The notes beneath the pieces are model-generated. The model was not told the DNA's origin, searched no databases, and was given only the letters and a program-made list of their open reading frames with translations. Below, one piece after another: positions 11,956-25,629 of a DNA stretch of 64,000 nucleotides. Source of the DNA: Zonotrichia leucophrys gambelii. Taxonomy: Eukaryota > Chordata > Aves > Passeriformes > Passerellidae. Numbering within the stretch: the stretch's first letter is position 1; every line of letters begins with the position of its first letter. Made by a program: the position numbers and the translations under genes. The stretch lies in contig NC_088171.1 of the NCBI RefSeq assembly GCF_028769735.1, positions 57,071,613-57,135,612 of the forward strand, in the 5' to 3' direction.

Positions 11956-12084
11956 GGATTGAGAAACATACAAAGTCATACAGTTTTCTACGTGGCCCTT
12001 CCACAGCCTGTAGCTCTGAGGCAATGCTGCAGGCTGTGAAAGGGCTATGTAGAAAACTGTGTTACTTTGCATGTTTCTCAATCC
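11956..12084. repeat. Long near-perfect hairpin (59-nt arms, 11-nt loop)
   Basis: The left arm 11956-12014 (starting ggattgagaaacat, ending cacagcctgtagc) is complementary to the right arm 12026-12084 (starting gctgcaggctgtg, ending tgtttctcaatcc). The loop tctgaggcaat is at 12015-12025. By hand alignment 52 of 59 positions are Watson-Crick pairs. Of the other seven, four would be G-U wobbles in a plus-strand transcript, leaving three mismatches and no bulges. The last ten bases of the right arm are followed by a second ttctcaatcc-like decamer at 12085-12094. The structure could be a primary microRNA/hairpin siRNA precursor, a short foldback transposable element, or a simple inverted duplication. 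No flanking target duplication is evident. It lies in the upstream region or intron on the ADCY1 sense strand. Confidence 0.85.
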
Positions 12085-15000
12085 TTCTCAATCCTCAGTC
12101 CAACAGTTCCCTTGGTTGCTTCTCTCAGCTTGGTTACTTATCTCAGAAAAAAATGACAGCTGTTTCCTTTGATAAAGTAGTCTGCTCTGACTAGAAATAG
12201 TATTTTCATTTTGTTTTCTTTATATCTCACATGATAAACTACAGGAATACAACTTAGCATGGGGAAGCACAGCAAGTTTTTTGATAGAAATTTGTGAGAA
12301 TGCTGGCTAGGAACATTTAAGATATTCATGTGCTTTTGAGCCTTCTTTTCTGATGAAGGGAGTATGGATTCATTTACAGCTTCCTGAAAGAATTCAAAAA
12401 TGTATCAGAGTAATTTCCCATACTAATGTAAAAAAAAAAAATCATTTTGTACAATATGAATAACTGCATAATATTTGGACAACTGCATGGAATAATCCTA
12501 AATCAAGGTGAAAATTTTAAAGGACTTTGAGTAACTTATAAGTGTTTGGAATGAGAAGTAACATGAGAAAAGAGTTTGATTTTCAAAATGGGAGGGGACA
12601 GGCATCTTCTTTTGGAGGCAGGCACGAGAAATGTATTAGGAATATGTACTGGGTACTCCCATAAAAGCAGAGCTGGGAGGGCAGAACTGGGATGCTTGTG
12701 GGAGAGGCATTGTCCAGGGCAGGGATGGGGATAGAAGAGAGAATTGTGGTGAGAAGCCTCCAAACTGGAGAAATCTGAAGAGAGTGTTGGGGCAGAGTAG
12801 AGCATGCAGATGATGGGGATTTTTTCTTCAATAGTGTCTGCTTGCTTCTTTCATCTCCCTTCTCAGAAATGAGAAATCACACAACTCCTAGAGAGTGCTG
12901 AGCCTTGAGCTCCTCTTCTGTTTTAGAAGATCCATTTGTGTGTGATGAGATAGCAAGAAGGCTTCAGGGCTTCCCAGGAGGCTTCAGGCACCTGCCTCTC
13001 CTGGTCCTTGTGTACCAAAGGAGACACCTGGATACACAGTGGTCAAAGCAGACCTCTGGACATCGTCGAGCCCAGCCGTTCCTTCAAAGCAGGACTGCCA
13101 GTGACACCAGGTCTGGTCAACTTTGACTTTGTCTACTCAAGTCTTGAATAATTCTTAAAGTTTTTTCTTGGGTCCAACCCAAAAAGAAAGTTGTAGTCCA
13201 GGGTTATGTACTTGTAAACAGGGTTGAGGATGTTCCAAGCAGTAACATAGCATATTTTTGTCCATCAACAATGGGAAACACTTTTTTCTTATCCATTTCT
13301 CTGCCTTGTCATATTTTCATTCTTTGTCATGTGCATAATTGTACTAGTTGTTGAATAGGGCCAAGGTAACACTGAGCAATTCCTAATTCATTTGGTATGC
13401 ACATTTTGACTTGCCTTGGAGTCAAAATGAATATTTGTTCCTCCTCTGTCTTCTAGTGATGCTCCATTGCTGGAGAGAGAAATTTGAATGTTTTTCTAAA
13501 TTGAATATCTTTCTCAAAAATAGCTATCTTTATTAGTAGAGCAGTAATCATTATTAATCAGGATGATACCATTGGCAGAGGCAGCTAAATTGGGCATTTG
13601 AAATCCCAGAGCAAGACTAGGCATATAAAGTGTTGTGAATGAAGGAGATGTATATCCTCATATCATTTTCTTTTTTTAGTGAGATTTCTGCAGGGAATGC
13701 AAAATCATTGACTGACAATTACAGTCTCTGAAAGTATTTTTTTTTCAGCATGTGATTTTACTTTAGATCATTTTAATGCTGAGTAAACATGTACTGCATG
13801 AGAAGAGAGTACAAATCCCTAAAATAGTGTAAGTTGGTTGTGTGGAAAAAATGTAATGTTCTGAAAACACCTGTAATAATCCTAAAAAAACATCGTGAAC
13901 CATTGAGAAAGAATAAAATGTAGAAACATCTTGTTTCTACTAGACCTTGTGATTAGGAATATATCACGAGTTGAGGCTACCTCAACAGAAAATAATTTGT
14001 GACCAATTAGAAGGTTTGCAACATGAGTGGTGTTTTATTTTGGTAAAAAGTGTTGCTAATTAATTAGTGCTCCCTGTGTTACTCTTTCTATTTTTTCCTG
14101 CCATCACCCACCCCTGTTGGAGCCAACAACCACTCAAGCAAGAATGTTACCATAAATGTGAGTGGTCTTCCATTGGTTCTGTCACTTGTTGCATTCAATG
14201 CACTATCCTTCACACCTAGTTTTCCTTTTAGCCTGGTTTACAGATTATTTTTATAATCAGATCAGCCATACGGGAGCAAATGAAAAAACTGGACAAAAAC
14301 TGTAGGACTTGCTGAATAGAGGTCTAGGCAGAGCCCCTTCCCAAACCTACCAACAGCTATATTTTGTGTACATGAATTCACTCTTGCTGCTCCAAAACTC
14401 TGAGTCCTTCAGCATTCCTTAGTCTGACCTGAAGGGCAATACTGCTTTGACTGATAGATGAGATTTTGCTGTAAATAGGAGAGACTTTTCTTATATTCTT
14501 TCTAGAGAGCTGGACGGTGTCTTTCATTTACTTTGTGTTTTGATACTCTGCATTGCAGGTTACATTTTCCAGTCTCCCCTTAAGGGATAAATCATGCAGT
14601 CATGCTGCTTACAGTCATTCTGCTGCTTGCCTTCTTGATCTGAAAGGTCAGCAGTGGCTGCCCTTTGAGAAAGCCATAACTGCATCTTTCCTCACTTGGT
14701 GAGGAATCTAATCTCTAATCTCTAATCTCATCTCCATCTCACTCTCATCTCTAATGAAAAAAGCAAGCCATCATAATATGATAGAGGATTTTCATGTTCC
14801 CTTCAGCCCTTGTTATAGTCAACCTAACGTGTATAAGAGTCATTATTGTTGTAGCCTCCCTTAATACATCTGACATCTGCACTTTGCAATGCAGTCAGGT
14901 GCTACATCCTACAGCTCTCCAATGCTGCTTTCACAGTAATGATTATTCTTATTACTTCCCTGGATTGCATGTTATTTGTCATGCACTGCAGACATTATCT

Positions 15001-16842
15001 CTGAGCTTTTTATTCACGTATTGTAATTGTGTTTGCAGGCCATAGAAAACTATTCAGTTAGCACTGCTCTCTGGAAGAGTCTGTCAGTATAATTTTGGTT
15101 TGCTTTTTTCTCTGGTTAAGTTTGACTTTCTAGGAAACAGAAGTCTAAACCCAGTCTCTCCTGAACAGTTTTGGATTTTACTAATCCATTTCAGCAAAAT
15201 GGTGAAGAACTTGTTTAATGTGTTCGCTGCAAGAGAAGCTCCAGAGAACATTTAGTCCTTATCAGACCTTGAAAAATTTCTTATTCAGAGCAATACTTAT
15301 GAAATTCCAGCATCATTTTGCAGTCTTAAGCACCAGAGAATATAACCATCTGTCCAAATTCCTCTCTTGTATGTGCTCTTTATTGCCTGAGAAGCGGTCA
15401 TCTCCTTTTATAACCTCAGTTTATTTTTCTTAACACAGTAAAACAACTTTAAGATACAAGTTGCAGTCAACAGAGCTTCATAAGATCCACTATGGACAAA
15501 ATACCTGTTTTGGATTGTAATCCAAAATTTGTGTTACCCAAATACAATTCTGCTGCAGAAATATAAATTTACTTAATTAAATCAGCATAAAATTTAGAAT
15601 GAATAACCATCTTTTAGTGACATGAAATGCTTTGGTTAATTGGAAATGGCTATCCGTGTAAGTATCAACAAATATTGAAATCCATAATATTCTTTGCCAT
15701 ATTCTTCATGTACATTGTTACGAATGTAGAGGAGAGCTCAAGTAAGTCCTGCCTTAGACTCAGATTTCTGGCAGTAGCTCTGTTGGGAGTAGCCTGCAGC
15801 CCAGACGACTCTCACTCACAAGTTCTTAATAATGGTTGGTTACGTCTATTACAAAAGTATTTATTTAATTAACATTTATTTATTTATTTAACACAAATTT
15901 AACATACATAAAACTTTAACAGATGACATACTACACAGGATGAACAAAAGAAACACTACTACCAGATAACCACAGTGCACAACTGAAGTACCTAATATTA
16001 CAGCTGGCAAAGAAATAGCATAGATCGGATTCCATGTAGCTTACCACCCAGTTGCTGATGGGGCACACATAGGATCCTTCCTCTCAATTCCCAGGAATGT
16101 AACTGCAGTACTTGCATCCAAACTTGTGGAAATCCTGCACATTTCCAGGGTGTATGTCAGACGCTTCTACCTCCATGAAAATTTGTATAGCTTTTATGGT
16201 CAGCAAAGTAATGTGTCTCACAGTTGGGAATTCCTACCTCATCTCTCTACATCTCACTCTCAAGATGAGATATTTATTGTCAGCTGGGGATCTCACCTCC
16301 CTGGTGCCAGAGATAACTCACTGCTCAACATCTGTGCAGCCTGGGTTATGCCACCAATTCTTGTGAGGGAGAGAATGTCCGGAGCTATGCACCAGCTGAC
16401 GGACGTAACAGATAAGCTCTTCTGTGGCAGGAGGGAATGTTCTGCTACATATATATAAGAAGAGTAGGAAATAGAGTTAGCTAACAGTCCTTAGCCTCAA
16501 GACAATGTGACCACCACAAACACGACAGAACTTTAGTCCAAAGTTCACCAGAGAAGTTCTGCAAAGTTTGACTTCTTACTTTTTTCAGTGTGTCTTCCAG
16601 AAGAAACTGTTAAGATAAAAAACCCTTTGAATGAACTTTGAGTATTATTTAATGGCCTTTTTTGGTGAATGTGGGCATGTTAGCAACATAATAGCACTTG
16701 CTGATACCCTCTTCTCAGTGTTAATTTTTGCTCCTTATTTATTTAATATTGATTAAAGGAAAGGAGGATGAGGTTCAGCCAAAATATGCACTTCTGTGAC
16801 ATCTTGTAGCTGCCATTACAGTGGCTCTTGACAGTCAGATAA
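12085..16842. other. Intronic sequence, no gene seen
   Basis: No exon of ADCY1 or another gene was recognised. A small tandem repeat of the 7-mer taatctc (three units plus degenerate continuation) lies at about 14708-14757, and a (ttta)n run at about 15876-15892. The two overlapping frames at 16112-16458 and the frame at 15627-15872 have no recognisable domain. Confidence 0.4.
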
Positions 16843-17250
16843 CAGAATCACAGAATAGTTGAGGCAGGAAGAGCACTCTGGAAGTCATGTGGTCTGACCA
16901 CCTTGGTTTCCAGGATGAGATCCTTCATCACTTTCAGGACCCAAGGTGAAAGTGACTGCCCTGCAGTTCCCTGCATCCTCCTTCTTGTCTAGAGAAGTGA
17001 CATTTTCTTTCTGCAGTCTTGCATCACGTCTCTCAGTCACCATGTTTGACTGTTAGGAGTGACTTCATAGTAGCATCTGACAGCTCACTCAGTGAATGTA
17101 TCCTGTCAGGGCCTATGGACTTACATCTATCCAGTTTACTTAATTATTCACTGACCTAATCCTTTTCCATCAAAGGTACACCTTCCTTGCCCCTAACCTC
17201 AGCCCTTGCTGTCTGGAACCCAAGATTCCTGAATCAGATCAGATGTGGTT
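16843..17250 (-). mobile_element. CR1 LINE fragment, minus strand
   Basis: The left edge is an inverted CR1 3' terminus (cagaatcacagaatagttgaggcaggaag-type, at 16843-16872). It is followed by the inverted CR1 body: a segment on tggactt...tccagtt, 'tgtcagggcctatggactta', and cctaatccttttccatc. The copy is diverged and shows no open frame of note. The right boundary is approximate. Confidence 0.85.
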
Positions 17251-18201
17251 ATGTGAATTTGTTCAGAATGTTGCCATGGCTGAAACTAGCAGGTCTAACG
17301 GACGAACTTGGAAATGCATTTTAAATGGCGAGCATTTTCTGGGTGAAAATACAATGAAGGAATGTATGCATGTAGGTAGGTATCTTGAGTAGGTATCTAT
17401 GGACCCCTTACAACACCTAAGAACAGCAGTTGCAGATTTTCCAGATGGTACCTGTGAATGGGTCAGAATATGTGGAAAAACTACATGGCCTTTTATAGCC
17501 AGTACTGACAAGATTCATATTATTAGAGACTCCTTTTATGCAGGTCAGTGACCCGAGCGAAAAATTTCTCAGTGAGTATAGCAAGATGTGTTTAGCCAGG
17601 GTTTTGTACTGATGCAGTTCATTAAAGACATTGCCACACCGGCTAAGATGCCATTAAAACTGTGCTTACTGTTCCACTGAATTTGACAGTGGATAAATCC
17701 ATCATCTACTCTCACTGCTTAATAACCAGTTGTCATAGTCCTCGTAATGTAACACTTTCATTATATCCACGAAGAAAAAGAACACACAAAAATATAGCAA
17801 ATGATCCTGGGAAGTCTTTCTCAGACAGAAAAATGTTGCTAAGAATAAAGTAAGCTGCTATTATTAGAATTGTAATGTTAATAAAAAATGTGGACAATTA
17901 TATGCTCTTGAGGCTGGCTTTTTTTGTTTGCTTTTTCTGGTTTGTTGTGGGGGTTTGTTTTTTGGTTTTGGGGTTTTTTTTGGTGTGGTTTTTTAATATT
18001 TTTTTTTTTTTAGTGTAGAAGACTTAAAAGAAGACACCCACACAGTTTGCAGGAGTTAGAGAGAAATGGTTGATAGTATTTATGCAGCAGACATTTTAAG
18101 AAAGCAGATTAAGAGAAGATTGTCTGCTTTGCTAGTTTAAAACTTAGAAAAATGGTCACACACTATACCACAAAACTGTTGTTGCTTATATTTTCTTCTA
18201 G
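17251..18201. other. Intron end leading into ADCY1 exon
   Basis: This is the last part of the intron before the first recognised exon. About 17925-18013 is a T/G-rich low-complexity run (tttggttttgggg, then poly-T). The acceptor is a pyrimidine run ttttcttctag ending at 18201. Confidence 0.6.
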
Positions 18202-18320
18202 GAACGTCTCTTGATGAGCCTTTTGCCCAGGAATGTTGCAATGGAAATGAAGGAAGACTTCCTGAAGCCACCTGAAAGGATTTTCCACAAGATTTACATT
18301 CAGAGGCATGACAATGTTAG
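18202..18320 (+). CDS. ADCY1: ADCY1 internal exon: linker helix and start of C1a domain
   Basis: This 119-nt exon encodes 39 residues beginning [16 protein letters not shown] and ending IYIQRHDNV, plus the first two bases (AG) of a Ser codon. The acceptor is ttttcttctag and the donor AG|gtagga, so the exon is phase 0 at its start and phase 2 at its end. In membrane adenylyl cyclases this segment is the helix that joins the sixth membrane span to the first catalytic domain, followed by the first strand of C1a. The [16 protein letters not shown] and [16 protein letters not shown] sequences match type 1 cyclase as I remember it, and differ from type 8, the nearest paralogue, which has ERLVLSVLPR and a longer insert before FHRIYIHR. 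The preceding exon(s) with the membrane spans are upstream of the window or unrecognised. In the mammalian gene this would be exon 2 or 3. Confidence 0.97.
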
Positions 18321-21300
18321 GTAGGATTGATGCAGCCCATTAAATAAACTAAAGAACTAGGAATATTTAGTACAAGGACAGTGATGTATAATTGCACTCA
18401 GGTTTCAGAGGTAAAAAACCCAAGCAATAAAGTGAAGATTTATCATTTATACAGAGTAGAAGAATGGGTGCACTAGGAAGATTTAATCTTCTCAGGAGAT
18501 AAGCCTGAATCAATAAATGTCTTAGAATAGTAGTGCTGGGAGACTGACAGCTTTTTCCAAATGACTAGTCACTGGTTTTGTACTGTATTATGTTTTGGGT
18601 GAGCAGGAGTATTTGTTCTGCATGCTAGTTTTTGCACATTTATATTTTTTTGATAGTAAGATTAATTACTTTTAAATTAATAGATTTTCCTGGGTAATAG
18701 CATGGAAACAAAGAAAGAAAGTGTGATGCAAACATAAAGAAATGTGTATTTATCCACATCACATGAGGGTTACCCCCCAGAGATTATTGACTAAGGCTCA
18801 GTTCTACTTCTTGCTCTTGTTCAGTAGTTGTGTGCAAGTGCTGTCATACTGCTTTTTCTTGAAGTGCATTCTTAGTTTTTATTCTTCTTTGCCTCCAGAA
18901 CAAATTCCTTAAAGAACTTGTCTGTGTTTTATCACACTACTGCCAAATGCCTTGCTTCCACATCAAAAGCAGCAGAAAAGTTCTGTTGGCATCACCCTTT
19001 TACTAAACAAGGTGCAGTGTTAGTAAATGATGCCACAGAACTGCCTTGATTTGCATGGTGTACTCATGGAGCAAAAGAGTAAATTTCAGCACCTTCTCAT
19101 CTCCCTCCTCCACTGCTAAGTTTCTTCTCTCAAGATTTAGTCTACCTCCCATTGAGCTGGCTTTGATATATGCAAGGAACACTTCCTAGTGACTAGGTTG
19201 TTGCAACTAAAAGCATTTCTGTCACTAAGGCAATCAGAGGTGTCTGTGATGGGATCAGAAGACTGCCAAATTAGGTCAGTTTTACGCTGTAAAATTTAAT
19301 ATAACTGAATTAAAAATTAGTAGTTTACTTCATGTTAATGGTTAAATTTTGCATAATATTAATCTCATCGGTATGCTTACAAAACTTGGTCTTTAACAAT
19401 CGTTTAAAATTGGTTCTAAGTGTGCACTACAGCAAAGCTGATGCTGAAAATTATGATGTTGTTTACAGTATCTGATAGTTCTCAATTGTCAAAGTCTGAC
19501 TTGATATCTCCTGAAGGACACATTCATAATCTAAATGAGCTGTCTCACTCCTTCACTTTCCTTTGTTTATGTCACATGGTTTCATTCTATTGCACTCTTC
19601 GCCAACACCATTTGCACTTTTTTCATTTTCTTGCTAGTCTTCCATCTTTGAATGATAACCAGTCTGCATATTTGCAGTCAGCTTTTCTAATCAAGTCTCA
19701 TGTATGCCAGGTTTTGATGCTTGGATATCTGCAACTTTGACCCTTTGGTGATCATAATCCTTAATATACTTATAAAACTTGTTTTTAAAAATTATGTCCT
19801 CACAGTCCTATAAAACACATGTATGCTACTATTGGTTGCCCTTATATTCAGGGTCAAGGTAAGACTGATAATTATATCATGATTAGTATATTTATATCTT
19901 GTATGTGTCACAAATCTCTGCATTCATTACACTGTTTAGAGTCATCTTAGAAAGCATTACTTTGCAGATTATAGTGCTTCTGAGTCCTCTCTTTTGCCAA
20001 GATCTTTTTGAAATGCAACCTCAGGAGTAGTCTTTTTTCCTACATGATGTTTTTTTCACATAACTGCTAAAATTTTTGTGGTTTATTCAGTCCTTTGGTG
20101 TGGAGTTCATGAAAGCTTTTGAATCAAAACACCCTGTCTGGAGAGGTGAATTAATTCTCTGACATTAAGAGGGTACTTTTTTTGGCAAATGAAGACCAAG
20201 TAAGATGGGGTCATTTTAATGTCACAGGTAAGATCCTGAGGGAAGAGAACTGAAAATATCAGACCTCCCTTCACCATCTGTACTTATAAGAAACTCTATT
20301 GCCTTTTATTTCAATAATAAAACTACAATTATAATAATGATTAAAAAATGGGGTGATATTGTGTCCAATAAATATCCAGCAATCTGTGTCTAGCACATCC
20401 CAGCAGGCCAGAGTTTCACCCCAGAAGTTTTGTGACTGTGTAGGTCTGAAGGATGAAGGAGAACTCCCAGCAGGTGCCACCCTGACATCAGTGTGAAGAA
20501 CAGCATTACAGCATCCCTTTGGCAGGGCTTCTGGTGGTTAGTGCAATAGTAAGTGCTTGCTTTACTTTCTTAAGGAGATGAAAACAACCTTTTTTTTCTT
20601 CTGGGTAGTGACAGTTCAGTGCTATAACAGGTAAACCTGAGAGATCATTCCTATATTCTTGTGAATTGTCCTCTTCACATCAAGTGTTCTGTAAAGTGCT
20701 GCTATTAAAACAAACCAACAAAAGGTCCCTCTGTAATTCTATATTCTAGGGGTTTTTAACTCCAAAGCTACACAGTGGAAAATAGAAAAAGAGCTGCACT
20801 TTTCCTTTTGCAATGCTTTCTTTTTCTCCTTGCAAATACCTGGTAGTATCAGAGCACTATTCTTCCGAAAAGATAGTCTGAAGGAAGCAGGCATGCAATT
20901 AGTGGATTACATGATTTTTCCATTCCTTATCTGTTGAAAAACCAACAGCAAAAAAAAAACCTTCATAAATATCAGAAAGCATCTCTTACATTCTTCTAAA
21001 TAGCTGCATGAAAAAGAGGGCAAAGAATATTTAATCTTACATGTGTAAAAAAGACATTGATACAGCTACTTTCTTTACCTCCTCCCAGAAAAGCACGTTA
21101 CAGTGGGGATACACATACCTCTGTAAGAAGTGAATGATGGACTAGGGAAAAGTACTGGCATATTTCAGATAACCATGGCAACTGCCCTGGTTTATAAATT
21201 AGTTGGTGAATATTTTATCAACTACCCAATAGCTGTTGAATGACTGCCTGCAACTCACTGTGCTCTGGAGGGGAATGTGTCATGCTTTGATCAGCTCTTC

Positions 21301-23420
21301 CAGCCCTGCACTACATTTGCTGCCTTGTTAAGTTTTTGAACAGACTTGCTGTGCAGTAAGAAATAAGAGCATGTGTTTTAAATGGAGACCAATAACCTAA
21401 CGCAAATTCACTCTGCAAAACCAGATATGCAAATACACATCTGATATAGCACTAGCCCAGTGAGGACAATAAATTCAACAATCAGAAAAATAAAATAATT
21501 ACGACAATTAAAATATCTGTGGTTTATCAGAAGGAAATAATCTGTATACAGTGCACAAGCTGTTCCAGTACACAGGTTACAGTACAAGTGTTTTTTTACT
21601 GGGGTAGTCCCAGACAAGGACACCATGAAAGATGTGGGAACCAAATGTCAAGTTACACATAAAGGCTATCCAACAGACCAGCTCTTTGGTGGTGCTCAGA
21701 AATATGTTTTGTAACATGGAGACATGCTTTTTCTAAGATTAGGTTAAGAAATTTAAGATTCATATTTCCTTCTTGCCTTATTCTTACAGGGTTGAGAAAT
21801 TTACAGATCACATATGTAGGTATAGTGTCCACTGTAAAAACTCACTAGTCCTGACTGAATGTCTCCGTGGACCCATAATTCCCTGAAAATTATGAAAATT
21901 TCAAATTGAGTTTCAGCCCAAATATATGCCCTGTATCGAAACCTTTGGAAACCCTTTTGGAATGGATGCTCGATATTCATGAACCTGTTTCAACTCATGG
22001 ATGAATAAGCATATGGCTGGCTTCCTATATTAACACACAACTTCTTGCTTCATTCTATGACTCAAACAATGGTGAAGAGATAAAAAGAAAGTGAACATTG
22101 AACAGCTAAAAATTTCTTGGGCCTCAGGTACAGCAGTTTCATTTAGCCTTATTTTTACAAGCATGAAATAGAACTGGATGCTTTGTAAGAAGAGATATTA
22201 ATTTTAGGAAACACACTGCCTGATTTCAAAGCTACTAATAAAAAGATTCCTTGTGGCATTTTAGAGGTTCTTGAGAATCAAACTGAAGCCAGAACACAAT
22301 CTGCAGATATTTATGAGCAAATATTTGTGGTCCATCCTGTCTTTTAGAAAACATCTGACCATAAATAACTTTTTAATTTAACTTAACCATTCCAACATTT
22401 TAAAAAGCTGTGATTGTGATGGCTGTGGACAGACTTCTGTGTTTAGTCTTTCTGAGCTTGTAGAACTTCACAGTGAACTAGTTTTTGTAAATTATTATTA
22501 TGTAAAACACACAGCCTCCCTTTGTTTTTTTTTTTTTACAGCCCTCTTTAATTTTAGAGAGCACTTTTTTCTTAAATATTGAAGTGGGTCACACATCAAA
22601 TTATTAATAAACTTCCTTTATGTTTCACCTTTGAGGCAAAAGGAGTCCTACAGGTTACCTTCTGAGGTGCCATGTACCATTAAAATACTATTTTTACTGT
22701 AAGTTGTACTTTAATTAAACAAATGGCCCAAATGAAAATAAAAAACAGGGCATACAACCCCTCTTTATTTTGTAGAGTACTTGTTTATATAAGTGGCTCC
22801 ATTGAAAACAGCAGGACTATTCAAGTGCACAAAGCACATGAATGAATACTGTTGAAACTGAACATTTACTACCTACAAGCTGTCAAATCTCTTGTGTAAC
22901 TTAGCAGGACTTCTCCTGAATGCCCCATAGAGTGACATACAAAAGAGTTGCTTTGTCAATATTCACACTTGGGAAGCAGCTTAAACCTTTTAAACCAAGC
23001 TGCAGGCTTTCTGCACACAGTTCTAGCAGGTGCAGCTGTTTCCTGCTGTGGACTGCAGTCACTGTTCAGGTGCTGGCTATGCCTGCCTGAAGGGATCATG
23101 CTGAGAGAAAACAGGAATACAGAAGGTCCTGGAGTAATAACTCTGGGCTTGTTAACACAGAAGTGTTTCAGATTGTCAAAGAGTATGAGATAATGATGTA
23201 TGTAACTCATATGCCAGTGCTGAACCAGTTTGTCTCTGTGACAGAGGAGAGAAATGTCTGTTTATACTGTTTCCTTTCCTGAACTTGCTCACTGTACTGC
23301 TGCTTGGCTTTTTTTCAGAATTTATATAATAGAACAGGTTAGAAAGAGCTGTTGGTGTTTCAAACAAATAGTCCAGGTAACTTTGAAAAAGAAGTCCTCA
23401 GGAAACTTCCATTAAACATT
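18321..23420. other. ADCY1 intron, first part
   Basis: This is the beginning of the 13.2-kb intron 18321-31543. It opens with a gtagga donor. It is AT-rich, with no second gene, RNA gene or clear transposon recognised. Open frames such as 19420-19740 and the overlapping pair 22948-23193 / 22956-23210 on opposite strands have no domain and no splice context. Confidence 0.6.
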
Positions 23421-24250
23421 GGAATCATGAAATCATGGAATGGTTTGTGTAGGATGGAGCCTTTAAAGATCATCCAGTCCAGTCTCTGTGCTTGAGTCAG
23501 GTTCATCTTTCACTGCATAAGGTTGCTCAAAAGCCTGACTGACCCAAGCTTGAATATTTCCAGAGATGAGGCATCCACAGCTTCTCTATGAAACCTGTTC
23601 CACCTTCCTAGTGAAGAATTTCTTCCTTGTATCTATTCTAAATCTACCCAGTTTTAGTTTAAAACCATTCCCACTTGTCTTACCAGCAGACATCCTGACA
23701 CAAAGTCCATCTCCAGCTCTGTTGTATACCCCCTTTAGACTCTGGAAGGCTGGTATGTCTCCTTGGAGCCCTCTCTCCTCCAGGCTGAGCAACCACACTC
23801 TGACCAATCCATGTGTTTCCTTTGCTGAAAATTCAGCTGGGGTCTCATGAGAGAACAGAATCACCTTCCTCCACCTGCTGACCACATTTCCTTTACTGTG
23901 TAACAGGATACATTTGGCTTTTTGGGCCACAAACGTACAGGGCTGACACATGTCCAATATTTCATCCACCAGTACCAACAGGCCCTCCTTAGCAGTGCTG
24001 GTCTTAATCTACTAATGCCTCAATTTGTGTCCATGTTTGGGATTGCCCCAGCCCAGGTGTAGAACCTTGCACATAACCTTGCTGAACTTCATGGGGCTGG
24101 CACAGGCCCACCTCTCTGGCCCATCCTGTGCCTTTGGATGGCATCCCTGCTCTCCAATGTTATCAACCACACCACACAGCTAGGTGTCATTCCCAAATTT
24201 GTAGATGGTGCACTAGCTCCCTGTCTGTGTCATTAGCAAGTAAAGAGTGG
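23421..24250 (-). mobile_element. CR1 LINE fragment, about 830 bp, minus strand
   Basis: The left edge is an inverted CR1 3' end (ggaatcatgaaatcatggaatggtttg...). This is followed by inverted ORF2 C-terminal sequence: gatgaggcatccacagcttctct, cctgttccaccttcctagtgaagaatttcttccttgta. Further right comes the reverse-transcriptase-distal part, with tagaaccttgcac and 'ttcccaaatttgtagatggt'. On the minus strand, frame 23586-23978 keeps the FRIDTRKKFF-like motif of CR1 proteins but is interrupted. The right boundary is approximate. Confidence 0.92.
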
Positions 24251-25629
24251 AATGAACAGTCAAAAGAAAAGCACTGCATTTCAATGATTACAAATCTATA
24301 TTTACACATTATCTATCATATGTGCTTTGTTGCAGTAGTCTGTAGGGAATGCAGTCGTACAAAATTTATGTCAATTTTAATTTAGTTTATGTTTTAGTTA
24401 GTTTATATGTGTTTTCTGTGTGTAGTGTTTAGCAGAAGCCCTTCATTGGTAACTGTAGATGTAATTCCTTGTAACACTTTACTTGAATGAACTATCATTA
24501 CAGTATTCTTTTAAAAGATTTATGGTTTCAGAAATCTAGATGCATTTCATTAAGAAGGAAGGAAGTATCAAAAGATCAGAGGGACAGGTACATCGCAACA
24601 AGAAATGTTCTACAGCAAACTAAACTCCTCTGAAGAAATTTATTTGTGAAACTGTTGACTTTTGCAGTTCCATAATCCCCTTCTTCAGATTATGCATATT
24701 TTGAAATGTTTGGGTTATAATTATTTTAAGATAATTTTGTTTTATTGATAACTAGAACAAGCTATTTGTATATAAAATATTATTCATGTAAAAAATTGCT
24801 TGTTTTGTGAAAAATAAACTAATTTTCCTATGAAATGTAGAAGGCGGCTATGTAAAAACAGGCCGCAATTTTAGTGGGGAGAATTTAAGCTACACTCTAG
24901 GTATCAATTAAAAATTGATTTAAAAAATTATTACTAAATACAATCACACAAATGAAACCTAAAAACTCCAGTAGTTTTACACATCTTTTACTAGATGAGA
25001 GTAAGAGTAGTAAGACTGGAGAGTAAATGTTCAGTCTTGCTATGGTTGTGCAAAAGAAGAAAGACAATACTAATCCATGTGTAGCCATATCAACAAGTGG
25101 TTATTGAGGTTATCCATGAGCAGGTGTTAGAGGAGCAATGGAGGTTTAAAGTCACTGAAAGATTAACCATTTTACCTTGAAAGAGAAAACCAGTGAAAAA
25201 AGTGTGCCTTGCATCTCAAATAAAGCAAACCGAAGGAAATATTTCTAACTAGTCTTGTTCTGCTCTTCTCTTTCATTTCAGTAACACTCAGTATATGTTC
25301 TCTCAGTTTTTGTAAGCAAGTAGGCAGCAGTAGGAGCAAGCAAGCCTCTAACTCAAGACAGCACTGCTCCTAAAACACAAAGGCATCACACAGACTTTAA
25401 AATCAAGTTCACCACAGAAAGTTGAGAAAGCTCTGCTCAACACTGCTTATATTTTCCCTTAGGACATATTAGAATATTAAGGTGTTGTTGCAACTTACAA
25501 TTGCTGACAACTTGTCTGTCTAAAAACCAAAGTGATTTCAGTTTTTACCAGATAAGCCAAACTTCCTAATCCTGAGAATTTACTGATAAGATTCTGGTAG
25601 GATCGGTAAGTCATGGTTTTGTTTACTCA
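24251..25629. other. ADCY1 intron, no gene seen
   Basis: Very AT-rich sequence (especially 24700-24960) with no exon, RNA gene or recognised repeat. Confidence 0.5.

Noticed and set aside
11593..12081. 162-codon minus-strand open frame
   Set aside because: It runs through the long hairpin, has no domain, and its opposite strand is also open over part of it. This suggests composition, not coding.
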